A stretch of DNA of 64,000 nt, taken from contig NZ_GG700630.1 in the NCBI RefSeq assembly GCF_000162875.1, forward strand, positions 698,015 to 762,014. Reading direction: 5' to 3'. This DNA is from Slackia exigua ATCC 700122 (lineage in GTDB: Bacteria > Actinomycetota > Coriobacteriia > Coriobacteriales > Eggerthellaceae). Both the position numbers and the translations under genes were made by a program. Positions 44,107-53,264 of the stretch are shown here, one piece after another. The notes under the pieces are model-generated. The model did no database searches and had not been told where the DNA came from. It worked only from the letters and a program-made list of their open reading frames with translations. Each line of letters starts with the position of its first letter. The first letter of the stretch is position 1.

Positions 44107-46008
44107 TTATGCGAGCGTGACCGACAGGCGTTCGGCGACCGATCGCGCGATGCCTTCGGCATCGATGCCTATCGCATGATGCAGCAGCGGCACCTTGCCC
44201 TGCTGAACGAACTCGTCAGGAATGCCGATGGTCATCATGTCGGGAATGCGCGCCAGGTCGCGTGCGTGATCGACGACCTCGTGGATGACCGCCTCGCCGA
44301 CGCCGCCCTGGATGACGCCTTCCTCGAGGGTCACGATAAGCCTGCAGTCGCGCGCGGCGGACATGACGGCCTCCATATCGAGCGGCTTCACCCAACGCAT
44401 ATCCACGACGCGCACCGAAAGCCCTGCGGCCTCGAGCGCGTCGGCCGCGCCCTCGGCCTCCTGCACCATGCGTCCGAACGCGAGCAGCGCGACATCGGAG
44501 CCTTCCCGCACCAGACGCGACACGCCCGGCTCGAAGGTTTCGGGCTCGGAAGGAAGCGCGACGCCGCGGCCGGCCCCGCGCGGATAGCGCAGGGCGACGG
44601 GACCGTCCAACGCCAGGGCCGTATGCAGGGCGGATACGAGTTCCGCCTCGTCTGAAGGCGCGAGCACGCGCATATGGGGAACCATGCGCGTATAGACCAG
44701 ATCGAAAACGCCATGATGCGTGGGGCCGTCGTCGCCGACGAGCCCGCCGCGATCGATGGCGAAGACCACGTGCAGGTCGGGCAAGGCGTTGTCGATGATC
44801 ATCTGGTCGATGGCGCGCTGCAGGAATGTGGAATAGAGCGCAACGACCGGAAGCTTGCCGCTCGCGGCAAGACCGCTCGCAAGACCGACGGCATGCTCCT
44901 CGGCGATGCCCACGTCGATGAACCGATCGGGGAATTCGGACGAGAACTTCGCCAGGCCGGTGCCGTCCTTCATCGCGGCCGTGATGGCCACGACGTCTTC
45001 GTTGTCCTTCGCTTCGCGCACGAGCGCATCGGAAAACACGTTCGTGTACTTCGGGGCGGCATTATTGGATGCAAGGGGCTTGCCGGTGCGTATGTCGAAC
45101 GGGCTGATGCCATGGAATATGCTGGGGTTCTTCTCGGCCGGGCCGTAGCCGCGGCCCTTCTTCGTGACCACGTGGATGAGCACGGGGACGTCCGAATCCA
45201 GCACGGCGGAAAGGATGCTCTTGAGCGCCGGGATGTCATGGCCGTCGATAGGAGCGGTGCACACGAGCCCGAGCTGCTCGAACAGCATCTCGTCGGGAAT
45301 GATGAACTGCTTGATGGAGTCTTTCAGGCCGCGGCTGATGTTCAGGAAGCCGCGCGACGCCTTCCCGCCCGATTCCAGACGCTCTTGCAGCTGGTCCTTG
45401 CGCGTGGTGTAGGCGCGCGAGGCGCGCATGCGGCCGAGGTAGTTGGCCATGGCGCCGACGCTGCGTGAAATGGACATCTCATTGTCGTTCAGAATGACGG
45501 CCATCTGGGTCTGCGTCTGGCCGATGTGGTTCAAGGCTTCGAAGGCCATACCGCCCGACAGCGCGGCATCGCCGATGATAGCCGCTACCTTCTCATGGCT
45601 TCCGCGCAGGTCGCGGGCCATCGCGCAGCCGAGCGCGACCGAAAGCGAATCGGATGCGTGACCCGAGGGATGCACGTCGTAGGGGCTTTCGGACGGCTTC
45701 GGAAAGCCAGAGATGCCTCCGAGAGTCCTGAGCGTATCGAAGTCCTTTGCGCGACCGGTGACGAGCTTATGCGCATAAGCCTGATGCCCCACGTCGAAGA
45801 CGAGCTTGTCGGTCGGACAATCCATGACGGCGTGGCACGCGAGGATGAGCTCGACCACGCCGAGGCTCGGGCCGATGTGGCCGCCGTTGTTCGACGTGGT
45901 GTAGATGATCTGCTCGCGAATCTCATGGGCGAGACGTGCGAGCTGATCGTCCGTGAGCGTCTTAAGATCGGCCGGAGACTCGATCGAGTCAAGCAAGCGA
46001 ATAACCAT
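44107..46008 (-). CDS. dxs: 1-deoxy-D-xylulose-5-phosphate synthase
   Basis: 633 residues. Thiamine-diphosphate enzyme that opens the non-mevalonate isoprenoid pathway. Features: GGHIGPSLGVVEL, FDVGHQAYAHKL, ThDP motif GDAALSGGMAFEALN, and the central DVGIAEEHAVGLASG with the catalytic Glu. Length matches. No ribosome site is evident before the ATG at 46008. Part of the nusB-xseB-dxs-tlyA run. Confidence 0.96.
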   Translation of the reverse strand: MVIRLLDSIESPADLKTLTDDQLARLAHEIREQIIYTTSNNGGHIGPSLGVVELILACHAVMDCPTDKLVFDVGHQAYAHKLVTGRAKDFDTLRTLGGISGFPKPSESPYDVHPSGHASDSLSVALGCAMARDLRGSHEKVAAIIGDAALSGGMAFEALNHIGQTQTQMAVILNDNEMSISRSVGAMANYLGRMRASRAYTTRKDQLQERLESGGKASRGFLNISRGLKDSIKQFIIPDEMLFEQLGLVCTAPIDGHDIPALKSILSAVLDSDVPVLIHVVTKKGRGYGPAEKNPSIFHGISPFDIRTGKPLASNNAAPKYTNVFSDALVREAKDNEDVVAITAAMKDGTGLAKFSSEFPDRFIDVGIAEEHAVGLASGLAASGKLPVVALYSTFLQRAIDQMIIDNALPDLHVVFAIDRGGLVGDDGPTHHGVFDLVYTRMVPHMRVLAPSDEAELVSALHTALALDGPVALRYPRGAGRGVALPSEPETFEPGVSRLVREGSDVALLAFGRMVQEAEGAADALEAAGLSVRVVDMRWVKPLDMEAVMSAARDCRLIVTLEEGVIQGGVGEAVIHEVVDHARDLARIPDMMTIGIPDEFVQQGKVPLLHHAIGIDAEGIARSVAERLSVTLA

Positions 46009-46028
46009 AGGCGGAAGGTTCGGCAGGT

Positions 46029-46301
46029 CTACAGGCCCGCGTCGCCGTCCCTCCTCTCGGATTGACCGGACGCCGTATCGTCGCCGATGGCTTCGGACGA
46101 CGCGGGGGAAGGATTCCCGGCGACAGCATCATCATCGGTGCTGGTCAGCTGTTCAAGAAGATCAGTTGCCTGCATGCCGAGCTTCACGGCCTCGTCATAG
46201 AGCGCAAGCGCTTCGTCAAGAGTCACGCCCTCTTCCCTGACCTGGCCGTCGATCGCCGTCAGACGATCGCGTATCTCCGTGAACCCACGCTGATCTTCCA
46301 T
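46029..46301 (-). CDS. xseB: Exodeoxyribonuclease VII small subunit
   Basis: 90 residues. Core ~1-55 (LTAIDGQVREEGVTLDEALA, LYDEAVKL) is XseB; the rest is a polar tail. It partners with XseA, whose gene is not in this window. AAGGAC overlaps the nusB stop. Confidence 0.9.
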   Translation of the reverse strand: MEDQRGFTEIRDRLTAIDGQVREEGVTLDEALALYDEAVKLGMQATDLLEQLTSTDDDAVAGNPSPASSEAIGDDTASGQSERRDGDAGL

Positions 46302-46312
46302 GGGAAACGTCC

Positions 46313-46969
46313 TTAGTCCTCGACCGAAAGCGCAACGGCGGCGACCTCGGGAGCAGCCGGAGCTGCGCCGTCGGCGACGAAAGCCGCCGATACCTCGGGT
46401 TCGGCAGTTGCAGCGGTTCCTTTGACCGTTTCGATGGGTTCGGATTCGACCGCATCTTCAGACCCGTCGGCCGCAGGGGATTCCGCCGGCTCGGCGGACG
46501 CGGCATCATCGGGCGCGGACGCCGCATCGGAATCGGAGCCGGAACCGGATGCCTGCTCGTCCAGATCGCGCGCGACGCGACCGAGCAGGCCGTTGATGAA
46601 GCGGTAGGAATCGTCTCCGCCGAATTCCTTGGCGATTTCGACGGCTTCGTTGATGGATACGGGAATCGGCACCGCGTCGACGTACTTCATCTCGTACACG
46701 GTGATGCGCAGAAGCTCGCGATCGACCATGGGCATGCGGTTGACGGCCCAATTCGCAGAGCGTTCGCTGATGATGCGGTCGATTTCCGCACGATGGGCGG
46801 AAAAGCCCAGCAGCAGAAGACGGCCGTATTCATTGAGACCGGCTTCCTCGGGGATATCGCCTTCTTCGAGGATCCGGTCCACCGGCTTACCGATGATTTC
46901 GCTCTGATACAGCACCGAGGCGGCCGAACGGCGGCCGAAGGTGTGTTCTTGACGCTTGGCTTTTCCCAT
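46313..46969 (-). CDS. nusB: Transcription antitermination protein NusB with long acidic tail
   Basis: 218 residues. The all-helical NusB domain covers ~1-140 (RRSAASVLYQSEI, VDRELLRITVYEM, SINEAVEIAKEFGGDDSYRF, INGLLGRVA). It binds boxA RNA with S10 to help transcribe rRNA operons. The last ~75 residues are an Ala/Asp/Glu/Pro-rich disordered tail that is unusual for the family. Confidence 0.95.
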   Translation of the reverse strand: MGKAKRQEHTFGRRSAASVLYQSEIIGKPVDRILEEGDIPEEAGLNEYGRLLLLGFSAHRAEIDRIISERSANWAVNRMPMVDRELLRITVYEMKYVDAVPIPVSINEAVEIAKEFGGDDSYRFINGLLGRVARDLDEQASGSGSDSDAASAPDDAASAEPAESPAADGSEDAVESEPIETVKGTAATAEPEVSAAFVADGAAPAAPEVAAVALSVED

Positions 46970-46981
46970 GTGGCGCTGACC

Positions 46982-47338
46982 CTATTCTCCGAAGACGATG
47001 CCGTCGACGAAGACGTCGACCGACGCGACGGCGAAGCCGATCTGCGTTGCGACCGCATCCACGACCGCCGTGCGGACCTTTTCGGCCACCTCGGGGATGA
47101 CCTTGCCGTATTCGACGTCGATATGGACGGCCACGTTGATCTGCTGCGCGTCATCCATCGTGACGTCGACCGCAGGAGCAGGCTGGGCGCTCTTGGGCGC
47201 GAAGCGCGAACGAAGCCCGGAAAGGGACGACGCGCCGACGCTGGCCACGCCTTCAATGTCTTTCGCCGCGAGGGAAACGATGGTTTCCATGACGCCCGGC
47301 GCGAGGCCGAGGCCGTCGATATACAGTTCTTCGCTCAT
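46982..47338 (-). CDS. Asp23/Gls24 family protein
   Basis: 118 residues. DUF322 fold: ELYIDGLGLAPGVMETIVSLA, DVEYGKVIPEVAEKVRTAVV. Members are envelope-stress proteins or, as here, small cytosolic homologues encoded between acc and nusB. AAAGGA is six bases before the ATG at 47338. In one run with nusB (12-base gap). Confidence 0.9.
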   Translation of the reverse strand: MSEELYIDGLGLAPGVMETIVSLAAKDIEGVASVGASSLSGLRSRFAPKSAQPAPAVDVTMDDAQQINVAVHIDVEYGKVIPEVAEKVRTAVVDAVATQIGFAVASVDVFVDGIVFGE

Positions 47339-47479
47339 GGCTGGTCCTTTCATGGAGCCCGTATATACGCAGTTGCCCATTGTACCGCACGCGGCCGCTC
47401 GCAATCGAAGGCGCGCCTGTTCGATGAAGAAAGACCATGAGGAGCCGGATCGCCTGAACCGCATAAGGCCGAATCGCCC

Positions 47480-47640
47480 GGACCGAGGCCATGCCCGCCC
47501 GCAGCCATGCCCGGGCCGAACGAAGCCACGCCCGGGCCACGGCCACGCTCTGACCGCAGCCATGCCCTGACCGCGACCATACTCGGACCGCAACCATGAA
47601 CGCAGAGCCGCGACCATGCCTGGACCGCGGCCGTGAATGC
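47480..47640. repeat. Degenerate 17-19-bp tandem repeat
   Basis: About eight imperfect units of the type GACCGCAGCCATGCCCT lie 3' of accC, just beyond its terminator-like hairpin. The rest of the 395-base gap 47339-47733 shows no gene. Confidence 0.7.
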
Positions 47641-47646
47641 AAAGCC

Positions 47647-47683
47647 GCCCCGCATCCTCTTCTTTTCGAAGGATACGGGGCGA
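47647..47683 (-). terminator. Terminator-like hairpin after accC
   Basis: CGCCCCGTATCC on the minus strand pairs with GGATGCGGGGCG (one G.U) around a 13-base loop. The following T run is short (CTTTG), so termination may be weak. Confidence 0.6.
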
Positions 47684-47733
47684 CCTGGAAACGGACTATC
47701 CGTCCGAAGATGCCGCTTCGACGCGCATGCGCG

Positions 47734-49074
47734 CTAGAACGCGATGTCGATGAAGTCGGTGCGCGCTTCCCCGGCCTGGAAGATGGCCGTATCGAGCACG
47801 CGCTTGTGGAACGGGATCGTGGTCGGGATGCCCTCGATGGCGAATTCGTCGAGCGCGCGGCGGGCGCGCTGGAGCGCCTCTTCGCGATCGGATCCCCAGA
47901 CGATGAGCTTGGCGACCATGGAATCGTAGTAGGGCGAGATCTTCGCGCCTTGGGTGAGGTATGTCTCGATGCGCACGCCGGGACCGGTCGGCACCTCGAA
48001 ACGCGTGATGGTGCCGGGGCTCGGACGGAAATCGTTGTCCGGATCCTCGGCGTTGATGCGGAACTCGATGGCATGTCCGTTCGGCGAGAACGGCGCGCGC
48101 GACGCGCACCGCATCGGTTCGCCCGCAGCGATACGCAGCTGCTCCTTGATGATGTCCACGCCGGTGATCTGCTCGGTGACGGGATGCTCCACCTGCACGC
48201 GCGTGTTCATCTCCATGAAGTAGAATTTGCCGGACTCGTCGAGCAGGAACTCGATCGTGCCGGCATTGCGGTAGTCGACCGCGCGCACGGCCTTGATGGC
48301 GGCGACGCCCATCGCGCGACGCAGCTCGGGCGTGAGCGCCGGCGACGGCGCTTCCTCGAGCAGCTTCTGATGGCGACGCTGGATGGAGCAGTCGCGTTCG
48401 CAGAGCGAGATATGGTTGCCGAAGTCGTCGGCCAGAACCTGGATTTCCACGTGGCGCGGGCGCAGCACAAGCTTTTCCAGGTAGACGTCTCCGTTGCCGA
48501 ACGCCGCTTGGGCCTCGGCCTTGGCAGCCGAGAACGCGCCGTCCAGATCCTTCGGATCGTGCACCTCGCGCATGCCCTTGCCGCCGCCGCCGGCCGATGC
48601 CTTGATGAGCACCGGGTAGCCGACGCGATCGGCGAAGGCGCGGGCATCCTCGACGTCTTCGATCACGCCATCGGAGCCGGGAACGGTGGGGACGCCGCAA
48701 GCGGTCATCGTCTCGCGGGCGGCCGCCTTGTTGCCCATGCGTTCGATGCAGTCGGGCGACGGGCCGATGAAGACGAGATCGTTGTCGGCGCAGGCGCGAG
48801 CGAAGTCGGCGTTTTCAGCGAGGAAGCCGTAACCGGGGTGCACGGCTTCGCAGCCGGTGGTGTTCGCCGCCGCAATGATATTCGACATGACCAGGTACGA
48901 CTTGCCGGCAGGCGCAGGTCCGATGCAGACCGCCTCGTCGGCGTAGCGAACGGGCAGCGTGTCGCGGTCGGCCTCGGAATACACCGCGACCGTCTTCACG
49001 CCCAGCTCGCGGGCCGCGCGCATGATGCGCAGGGCCACTTCGCCGCGATTGGCGATGAGAATCTTCTTGAACAT
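47734..49074 (-). CDS. accC: Biotin carboxylase
   Basis: 446 residues. ATP-dependent carboxylation of biotin on a carrier protein. KILIANRGEVALRIMRAARE, HPGYGFLAENADFA, ATP-grasp loop SAGGGGKGMR, FMEMNTRVQVEHPVTE, and GHAIEFRINAEDP are all present. It begins five bases after the carboxyltransferase/BCCP gene, so the two form one enzyme, most likely a two-subunit pyruvate carboxylase rather than acetyl-CoA carboxylase. Confidence 0.95.
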   Translation of the reverse strand: MFKKILIANRGEVALRIMRAARELGVKTVAVYSEADRDTLPVRYADEAVCIGPAPAGKSYLVMSNIIAAANTTGCEAVHPGYGFLAENADFARACADNDLVFIGPSPDCIERMGNKAAARETMTACGVPTVPGSDGVIEDVEDARAFADRVGYPVLIKASAGGGGKGMREVHDPKDLDGAFSAAKAEAQAAFGNGDVYLEKLVLRPRHVEIQVLADDFGNHISLCERDCSIQRRHQKLLEEAPSPALTPELRRAMGVAAIKAVRAVDYRNAGTIEFLLDESGKFYFMEMNTRVQVEHPVTEQITGVDIIKEQLRIAAGEPMRCASRAPFSPNGHAIEFRINAEDPDNDFRPSPGTITRFEVPTGPGVRIETYLTQGAKISPYYDSMVAKLIVWGSDREEALQRARRALDEFAIEGIPTTIPFHKRVLDTAIFQAGEARTDFIDIAF

Positions 49075-49079
49075 GGGAT

Positions 49080-50969
49080 CTACGCTCCCTCGCCCGCGTC
49101 GGCCTCGCGATACGGTTCGATATAGAAGAGCGCCGTGCCGTATTCGACCGGCGAGGCGTCTTCGACGCAGATCTCGCGCACGATGCCCATCTGGGGCGCG
49201 CCGATTTCGTTCATGAGCTTCATGGCTTCGACGATGCAAAGCGTCTCGCCGGCAGCGACCTCGTCGCCCACCTTGACGAAGGCAGGCTCGCCGGGAGCGG
49301 GGGCGGCGTAGAAGGTGCCGACCATCGGGGCGGAAACCTTCACCCAGTTGGCAGGACGGGAATCTTCCTCGGCAGCAGGCGCGGCCGCAGGGGCTGCGGC
49401 AGGCTGGGCGGCAGGAGCCGCTGCTGCGACGGGAGCTGCGGCAGCGGAAGCCGCGGGAGCCGCGCCGGGCATCCTGATGCTGATGCGCATGCCGTCCTCT
49501 TCGACGGTGATTTCGCCTACGCCGGAATCCTCGACGACCTTCGCGAGCTCGCGAATCTGGCTGATATCCACGTAATCGTCCTCCTTGGTCTGGTTGGACT
49601 CGTTTTCGAGCAGGAACTCCACCTTCTCGGTGGCGCGATGCTTGGACAGGTAGTTGCGCGCCTCGTTCGGGAAGAGGGCGTACATGAGCACGTCTTCCTC
49701 GGATTGGGCGAGGTCGCCGATCTCTTCCGCGACCTCATCGTAGGTAGTGGTGACGAGTGCGGCGGGAGACACGTCGGGAGGCAGCACGCTGTCGGATGCG
49801 CCGACGACCTTCTTGAAGACGTCGGGGTCGATCGGACCGGGCGCCTTGCCGTAGTATCCGCACAGGTAGTCCTTCATTTCCTTGGAGACGATGCTCCAGC
49901 GGGAGCCGGTGAGCACGTTGAGGACGGCCTGCGTGCCGACGATCTGGCTCATGGGCGTGACGAGCGGCGGATAGCCGACCTCGGCGCGCACCTTCGGGAT
50001 TTCGACCAGCACCTCGTCCAGGCGATCGGTCGCCTTCTGGATTTCCAGCTGGGCCACGAGGTTCGACATCATGCCGCCGGGCACCTGATGGCTGAAGACC
50101 TTCATGTGCGCGAGCGACGTCACGCCGCGGTTATAGTGGCCGCGCTTGCGGACCTCTTCCCAGTAATCGGCGATTTCGAACAGGAGATCGATGTCGTAGC
50201 CTGTGTCGTACTTGCTTTCGCGCAGCGCGGCGACGACGGTTTCGACCGCGGGATGGCTGTTGCCGAAGGCGAGCGGGGCGGACGCGGTGTCGGCCACGGC
50301 GACGCCGGCTTCGGCGGCCTTGAGGATGTTGGTGGGCGCCATGCCGCCGACGTAGTGGCAATGCAGATGAACCGGCAGGCCGACTTCGGCATTCAAGACG
50401 CTGACCAGGCGTTCCGTGCGATATGGCGTGAGCATGCCCGCCATGTCCTTGATGGCGATGGAGTCGGCACCAAGATCTTTGAGCTGCTGGGCGTATTCGA
50501 TATAGGCATCCAGCGTGTGCACCGGCGAGACGGTGTAGGAGATGGCCGGTTCGAACCAGCCGCCGCAGGCCTTGACCGCCTCGGCGCTGTCGATGACGTT
50601 GCGGATGTCGTTCAGGGCGTCGAAGACGCGGAAGACCTGCACGCCGTTCTTCTTGGCGCACGCCGTGAAGCGGTTGATGATGTCTTTGGAATAGTGCTTG
50701 TAGCCGACCAGGTTCTGACCGCGCGTCAGCATGGAGAGATCGGTGTTGGGGGTCAGGCGCTTGATGGAACGCAGGCGTTCCCAGGGGTTTTCGTCCAGGA
50801 ACCTCAGGCAGGTGTCGAACGTGGCGCCGCCCCAGGCCTCGATGGCCCAGTAGCCGACCTTGTCCATCTTCGGCAGGATGGGCAGCATATCGCCCAACTG
50901 CATACGCGTCGCCCAAAGGCTCTGCTGGCCGTCACGGATGGTGGTATCCATGAGCTGCAAACCTGGCAT
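49080..50969 (-). CDS. Pyruvate/oxaloacetate carboxyltransferase fused to an AccB-type biotin carrier
   Basis: 629 residues. Residues ~1-460 are the carboxyltransferase of PycB/OadA (LMDTTIRDGQQSLWATRM, metal ligands in HLHCHYVGGM, carbamylated Lys in DSIAIKDMAGM). Residues ~478-510 are an AccB-type opening (DISQIRELAKVVEDSGVGEI), then an Ala/Pro linker and a biotinyl domain (~550-620) with the biotin lysine in VEAMKLMNE. The AccB-like carrier in an OadA-type chain is notable. With AccC it probably makes oxaloacetate from pyruvate; no sodium-pump subunits are seen, so the decarboxylase role is less likely. Confidence 0.93.
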   Translation of the reverse strand: MPGLQLMDTTIRDGQQSLWATRMQLGDMLPILPKMDKVGYWAIEAWGGATFDTCLRFLDENPWERLRSIKRLTPNTDLSMLTRGQNLVGYKHYSKDIINRFTACAKKNGVQVFRVFDALNDIRNVIDSAEAVKACGGWFEPAISYTVSPVHTLDAYIEYAQQLKDLGADSIAIKDMAGMLTPYRTERLVSVLNAEVGLPVHLHCHYVGGMAPTNILKAAEAGVAVADTASAPLAFGNSHPAVETVVAALRESKYDTGYDIDLLFEIADYWEEVRKRGHYNRGVTSLAHMKVFSHQVPGGMMSNLVAQLEIQKATDRLDEVLVEIPKVRAEVGYPPLVTPMSQIVGTQAVLNVLTGSRWSIVSKEMKDYLCGYYGKAPGPIDPDVFKKVVGASDSVLPPDVSPAALVTTTYDEVAEEIGDLAQSEEDVLMYALFPNEARNYLSKHRATEKVEFLLENESNQTKEDDYVDISQIRELAKVVEDSGVGEITVEEDGMRISIRMPGAAPAASAAAAPVAAAAPAAQPAAAPAAAPAAEEDSRPANWVKVSAPMVGTFYAAPAPGEPAFVKVGDEVAAGETLCIVEAMKLMNEIGAPQMGIVREICVEDASPVEYGTALFYIEPYREADAGEGA

Positions 50970-51186
50970 GCTTCACCTCTTCGGAGTCGATTCGCCGCGC
51001 TTCCCCGCGCAGTCGATAGCTGATCATTATACGCAGCGCGTCGGAAACGCCCCGCGTCAGCTTGGTGAACATCAGGTAAAAGGCAGAGCTGGTGTGAGCG
51101 GGCGACTGAGGGGATCGCGCGACTGCAAGGCTCGGCGATCAGACGATGCGAACCGCCCGTGCCCGACGACGCGAACCGCCCGTGCG

Positions 51187-51393
51187 CTAGAGATACTTCG
51201 ATGCGATGTCGGCAGCGGAGATGGTTTCGGGATCGGCATCGAACGCGGCCTTAGCGGCTTCCCACGCCTGAAGGTCGAGCTCGTCTTCGATGCACTCGAG
51301 AGCTGCATTGCCCGCGGAATCAATGCCTAGGGAACCGATAGCCATCTTGGAGCCCTCGGCGGAAACCTTCTTTTTTTCAAAGCGCATAGCCAT
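51187..51393 (-). CDS. Small conserved-looking protein, function unknown
   Basis: 68 residues. Basic N-terminus (MAMRFEKKKVSAEGSK) and an acidic, probably helical C-terminal half (CIEDELDLQAWEAAKAAFD). A very strong GGAGGGAGG site five bases before the ATG makes it a real gene. No family recognised. Alone between the carboxyltransferase gene and a plus-strand operon. Confidence 0.7.
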   Translation of the reverse strand: MAMRFEKKKVSAEGSKMAIGSLGIDSAGNAALECIEDELDLQAWEAAKAAFDADPETISAADIASKYL

Positions 51394-51549
51394 ACGGACC
51401 TCCCTCCACGTTTCAGCATCCTAGCATGGAATCCATCCCGTCCGATCAGCATCTGTTGGAGGCTTTACTTTGAGCCACGTCTTCATACTGTCTTCGGATG
51501 GAGACAGGATAAGCAAAACGAAGACCCATACTCCGTTCTCCTCGTGTCG

Positions 51550-51578
51550 TTGACAAAGAGTTAGCCCGCACATACACT
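51550..51578 (+). promoter_or_regulatory. Strong sigma-70 promoter of the zinc-ribbon/haem-protein pair
   Basis: TTGACA (51550-51555), a 17-base spacer, then TACACT (51573-51578). The start would be near 51585, about 29 bases before the ATG at 51614. One of the best consensus promoters in the window. Confidence 0.8.
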
Positions 51579-51613
51579 CTGGAAAACGCAGTTCCGAAAG
51601 ACGGAGCCTTGCC

Positions 51614-51895
51614 ATGGATGATGCGCAGATGCGGGGAAGCACTCTGACTCCCGAACAAGAAGCCGAATTGCACGACAAGGATGTCAAACGCGCGAATTTC
51701 TGCTTGAACCTATGCCCAGGGTGCAGGGCGGCTCGCAAGAAGCAGCATGGGTTCTGGTATCAGGCGGTACGCGCGAGTGACGACAAGCTGTGCCCCTGGT
51801 GCTCCTCATACGCTCGGGCAGTGGGCAAACGCGCCTACGAACCCGTTTCCGATGAAGAGATCGACGCCATTCCTGGACTCGAGAAGACCAGATGA
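51614..51895 (+). CDS. Small zinc-ribbon-like protein
   Basis: 93 residues. Cysteines at 30, 34, 37, 60 and 63 (CLNLCPGC and CPWC) suggest a zinc ribbon or rubredoxin-like metal site. Not assigned to a family. GGAG precedes the ATG. Its stop overlaps the next start (ATGA), so the two proteins are made together and may work together. Confidence 0.75.
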   Translation: MDDAQMRGSTLTPEQEAELHDKDVKRANFCLNLCPGCRAARKKQHGFWYQAVRASDDKLCPWCSSYARAVGKRAYEPVSDEEIDAIPGLEKTR

Positions 51896-52407
51896 CCCGC
51901 CTCGAAGACCACTATCGGCTGCATCCCTTCCCCTTCTTCGTCGTCCATATGGCGGGAATCGTCGTATTCTTGGCTTCCATCATCTCCGGCATCATGCTCA
52001 TGACGAACCCGAGTCTGGACAACACCGCGCACATGGTGCACCGCATCTCCAGCGCGGCGCTGCTTCTCCTGTTCGTCGCGGGCATGGCGGAGGCCGTCAT
52101 CGTGAAAGCAAGGAATGCGGACAGGTCCAACCCTCCGTTCGGATACCGCTATCACGCGCTCGCTGATTCGGGATTCAAACGCGACGCCGCCATCTACGCT
52201 GCCCACAGCGTTATTTCGTGGATCGTTTTGCCTTTGGCGCTCGTCGTCATGATCCTGTCGGGATTCCCGTTCGCAGGCTGCCTGCACAGTGCGCATCCGG
52301 TTCTCGGCGCTGCCTTCGTGATCCTCGTGGCGGCACACACGGTTCTCAGCGTCCCTGCGCGGCGCATCCGGGAGGAGATGGACAGGCGTCACGGACCGGC
52401 TGCATGA
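51892..52407 (+). CDS. Four-helix membrane protein with cytochrome b-like histidines
   Basis: 171 residues, four predicted helices (~13-37, 51-71, 104-127, 134-155). Histidines 19, 47, 50, 105, 135 and 149 lie in or at the ends of helices; 135 and 149 are 14 apart in one helix, the spacing of haem b ligands in cytochrome b-type proteins. This resembles DUF4405/cytochrome b561-like proteins. Haem binding is an inference. Coupled by ATGA to the Cys-rich gene. Confidence 0.7.
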   Translation: MTRLEDHYRLHPFPFFVVHMAGIVVFLASIISGIMLMTNPSLDNTAHMVHRISSAALLLLFVAGMAEAVIVKARNADRSNPPFGYRYHALADSGFKRDAAIYAAHSVISWIVLPLALVVMILSGFPFAGCLHSAHPVLGAAFVILVAAHTVLSVPARRIREEMDRRHGPAA

Positions 52408-52648
52408 CCGCCAGCCAGGCCCGGCCTCCTCTCAGAGGCCGATCGAGAAATGTCGCCGACGTCCATGAATACGAACGCGACTCCGTATCCGATGTCCGTT
52501 CTGATTGAAGAATGAATAGAAGGAGCGTCTTCCTTGTCGTCATGCCGTGCGCGAATTTCCATCGTTGCATCGATCGTCATCATGTAGGTTCGTCTTTCAT
52601 GTCTAACCTAATCCCTATCTAACCTGCTCCCGGGTCGCGCGGGTCGTG
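52408..52648. other. Intergenic, no clear gene
   Basis: A short minus-strand reading frame from 52583 (MMTIDATMEIRARHDDK...) could be a remnant, but it has no ribosome site and I recognise no family. From 52631 two or three degenerate 9-bp GC-rich units lead into the AT-rich element. Confidence 0.3.
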
Positions 52649-52880
52649 TGCCGAAGGCTGCAAGTCAAACCCTCCCTCAATGCCAAAAAATCAGAGTTTT
52701 GTATACCCTGTAGGGGTATATTTTCGATACATAAGTTGTAATTACAACTAAATAGTGCATCGCATAAGGCAGTTTCGTTGTAGTTACGACAAAAATAAGG
52801 TTCGAGATTCTCTAAACAGCCATATTTTGACACCGGCATCGGATTTCTCGTCGAAAAAGGGGCTATACCCCCTCCCCTAT
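52649..52880 (+). ncRNA. Candidate structured RNA element, copy 2
   Basis: Gapless partner of 15329-15560, offset by exactly 37,320 bases. The hairpins are kept: TATACCC/GGGTATA (52702-52720), a perfect AGTTGTAATTACAACT (52734-52749), GTTGT/ACGAC with one G.U (52777-52790), and AGGGG/CCCCT (52859-52873), here with a weak T run. Most conserved blocks are the hairpins and the boxes TGCCAAAAAATC, AGTTTCGTTGT, CGAGATTCTCTAAACAGC and TTTTGACA. Confidence 0.5.
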
Positions 52881-53264
52881 TTTGCTCTCTCTTTGATGCA
52901 AGCAGAACGCCGTTGGCAGGTAGATTGATGGAATGGAACCGATAAAATGAAGCCTTGCTCCTGCCCCAACCCGCTATGCTCCCATATCAACCCACTATGA
53001 AAAAGGGAAATGGACGCGAATCCGCAATCAGGCGGCATGCACAGGATACGCGCGTAGAAGTCTTACCACGTGCGAAGAAAACCGCCCGACTCGCTTTGAA
53101 CCGCACCTTCGAAATCCGTCTCAGTTTCCTCAGTCTGAATATCGAAGACGCAGCTCGCGTGGAGCCGGGCGGTGTGGTATCACCGTCGTGCTGGGACGCG
53201 GCGATGTATGCGACGGTTGCGCAGCAGGTTGCGCGACAGCCTTACAACGATCCGCGCGGCGGTC
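52881..53264. other. Intergenic, nothing recognised
   Basis: 384 bases after the AT-rich element with no convincing gene on either strand. It holds the 3' flank of efp; no terminator is evident. Confidence 0.3.

Noticed and set aside
52615-52839. 74-codon minus-strand frame in the AT-rich element
   Set aside because: Differences from the other copy show no third-position bias and that copy has a stop, so protein selection is unlikely.
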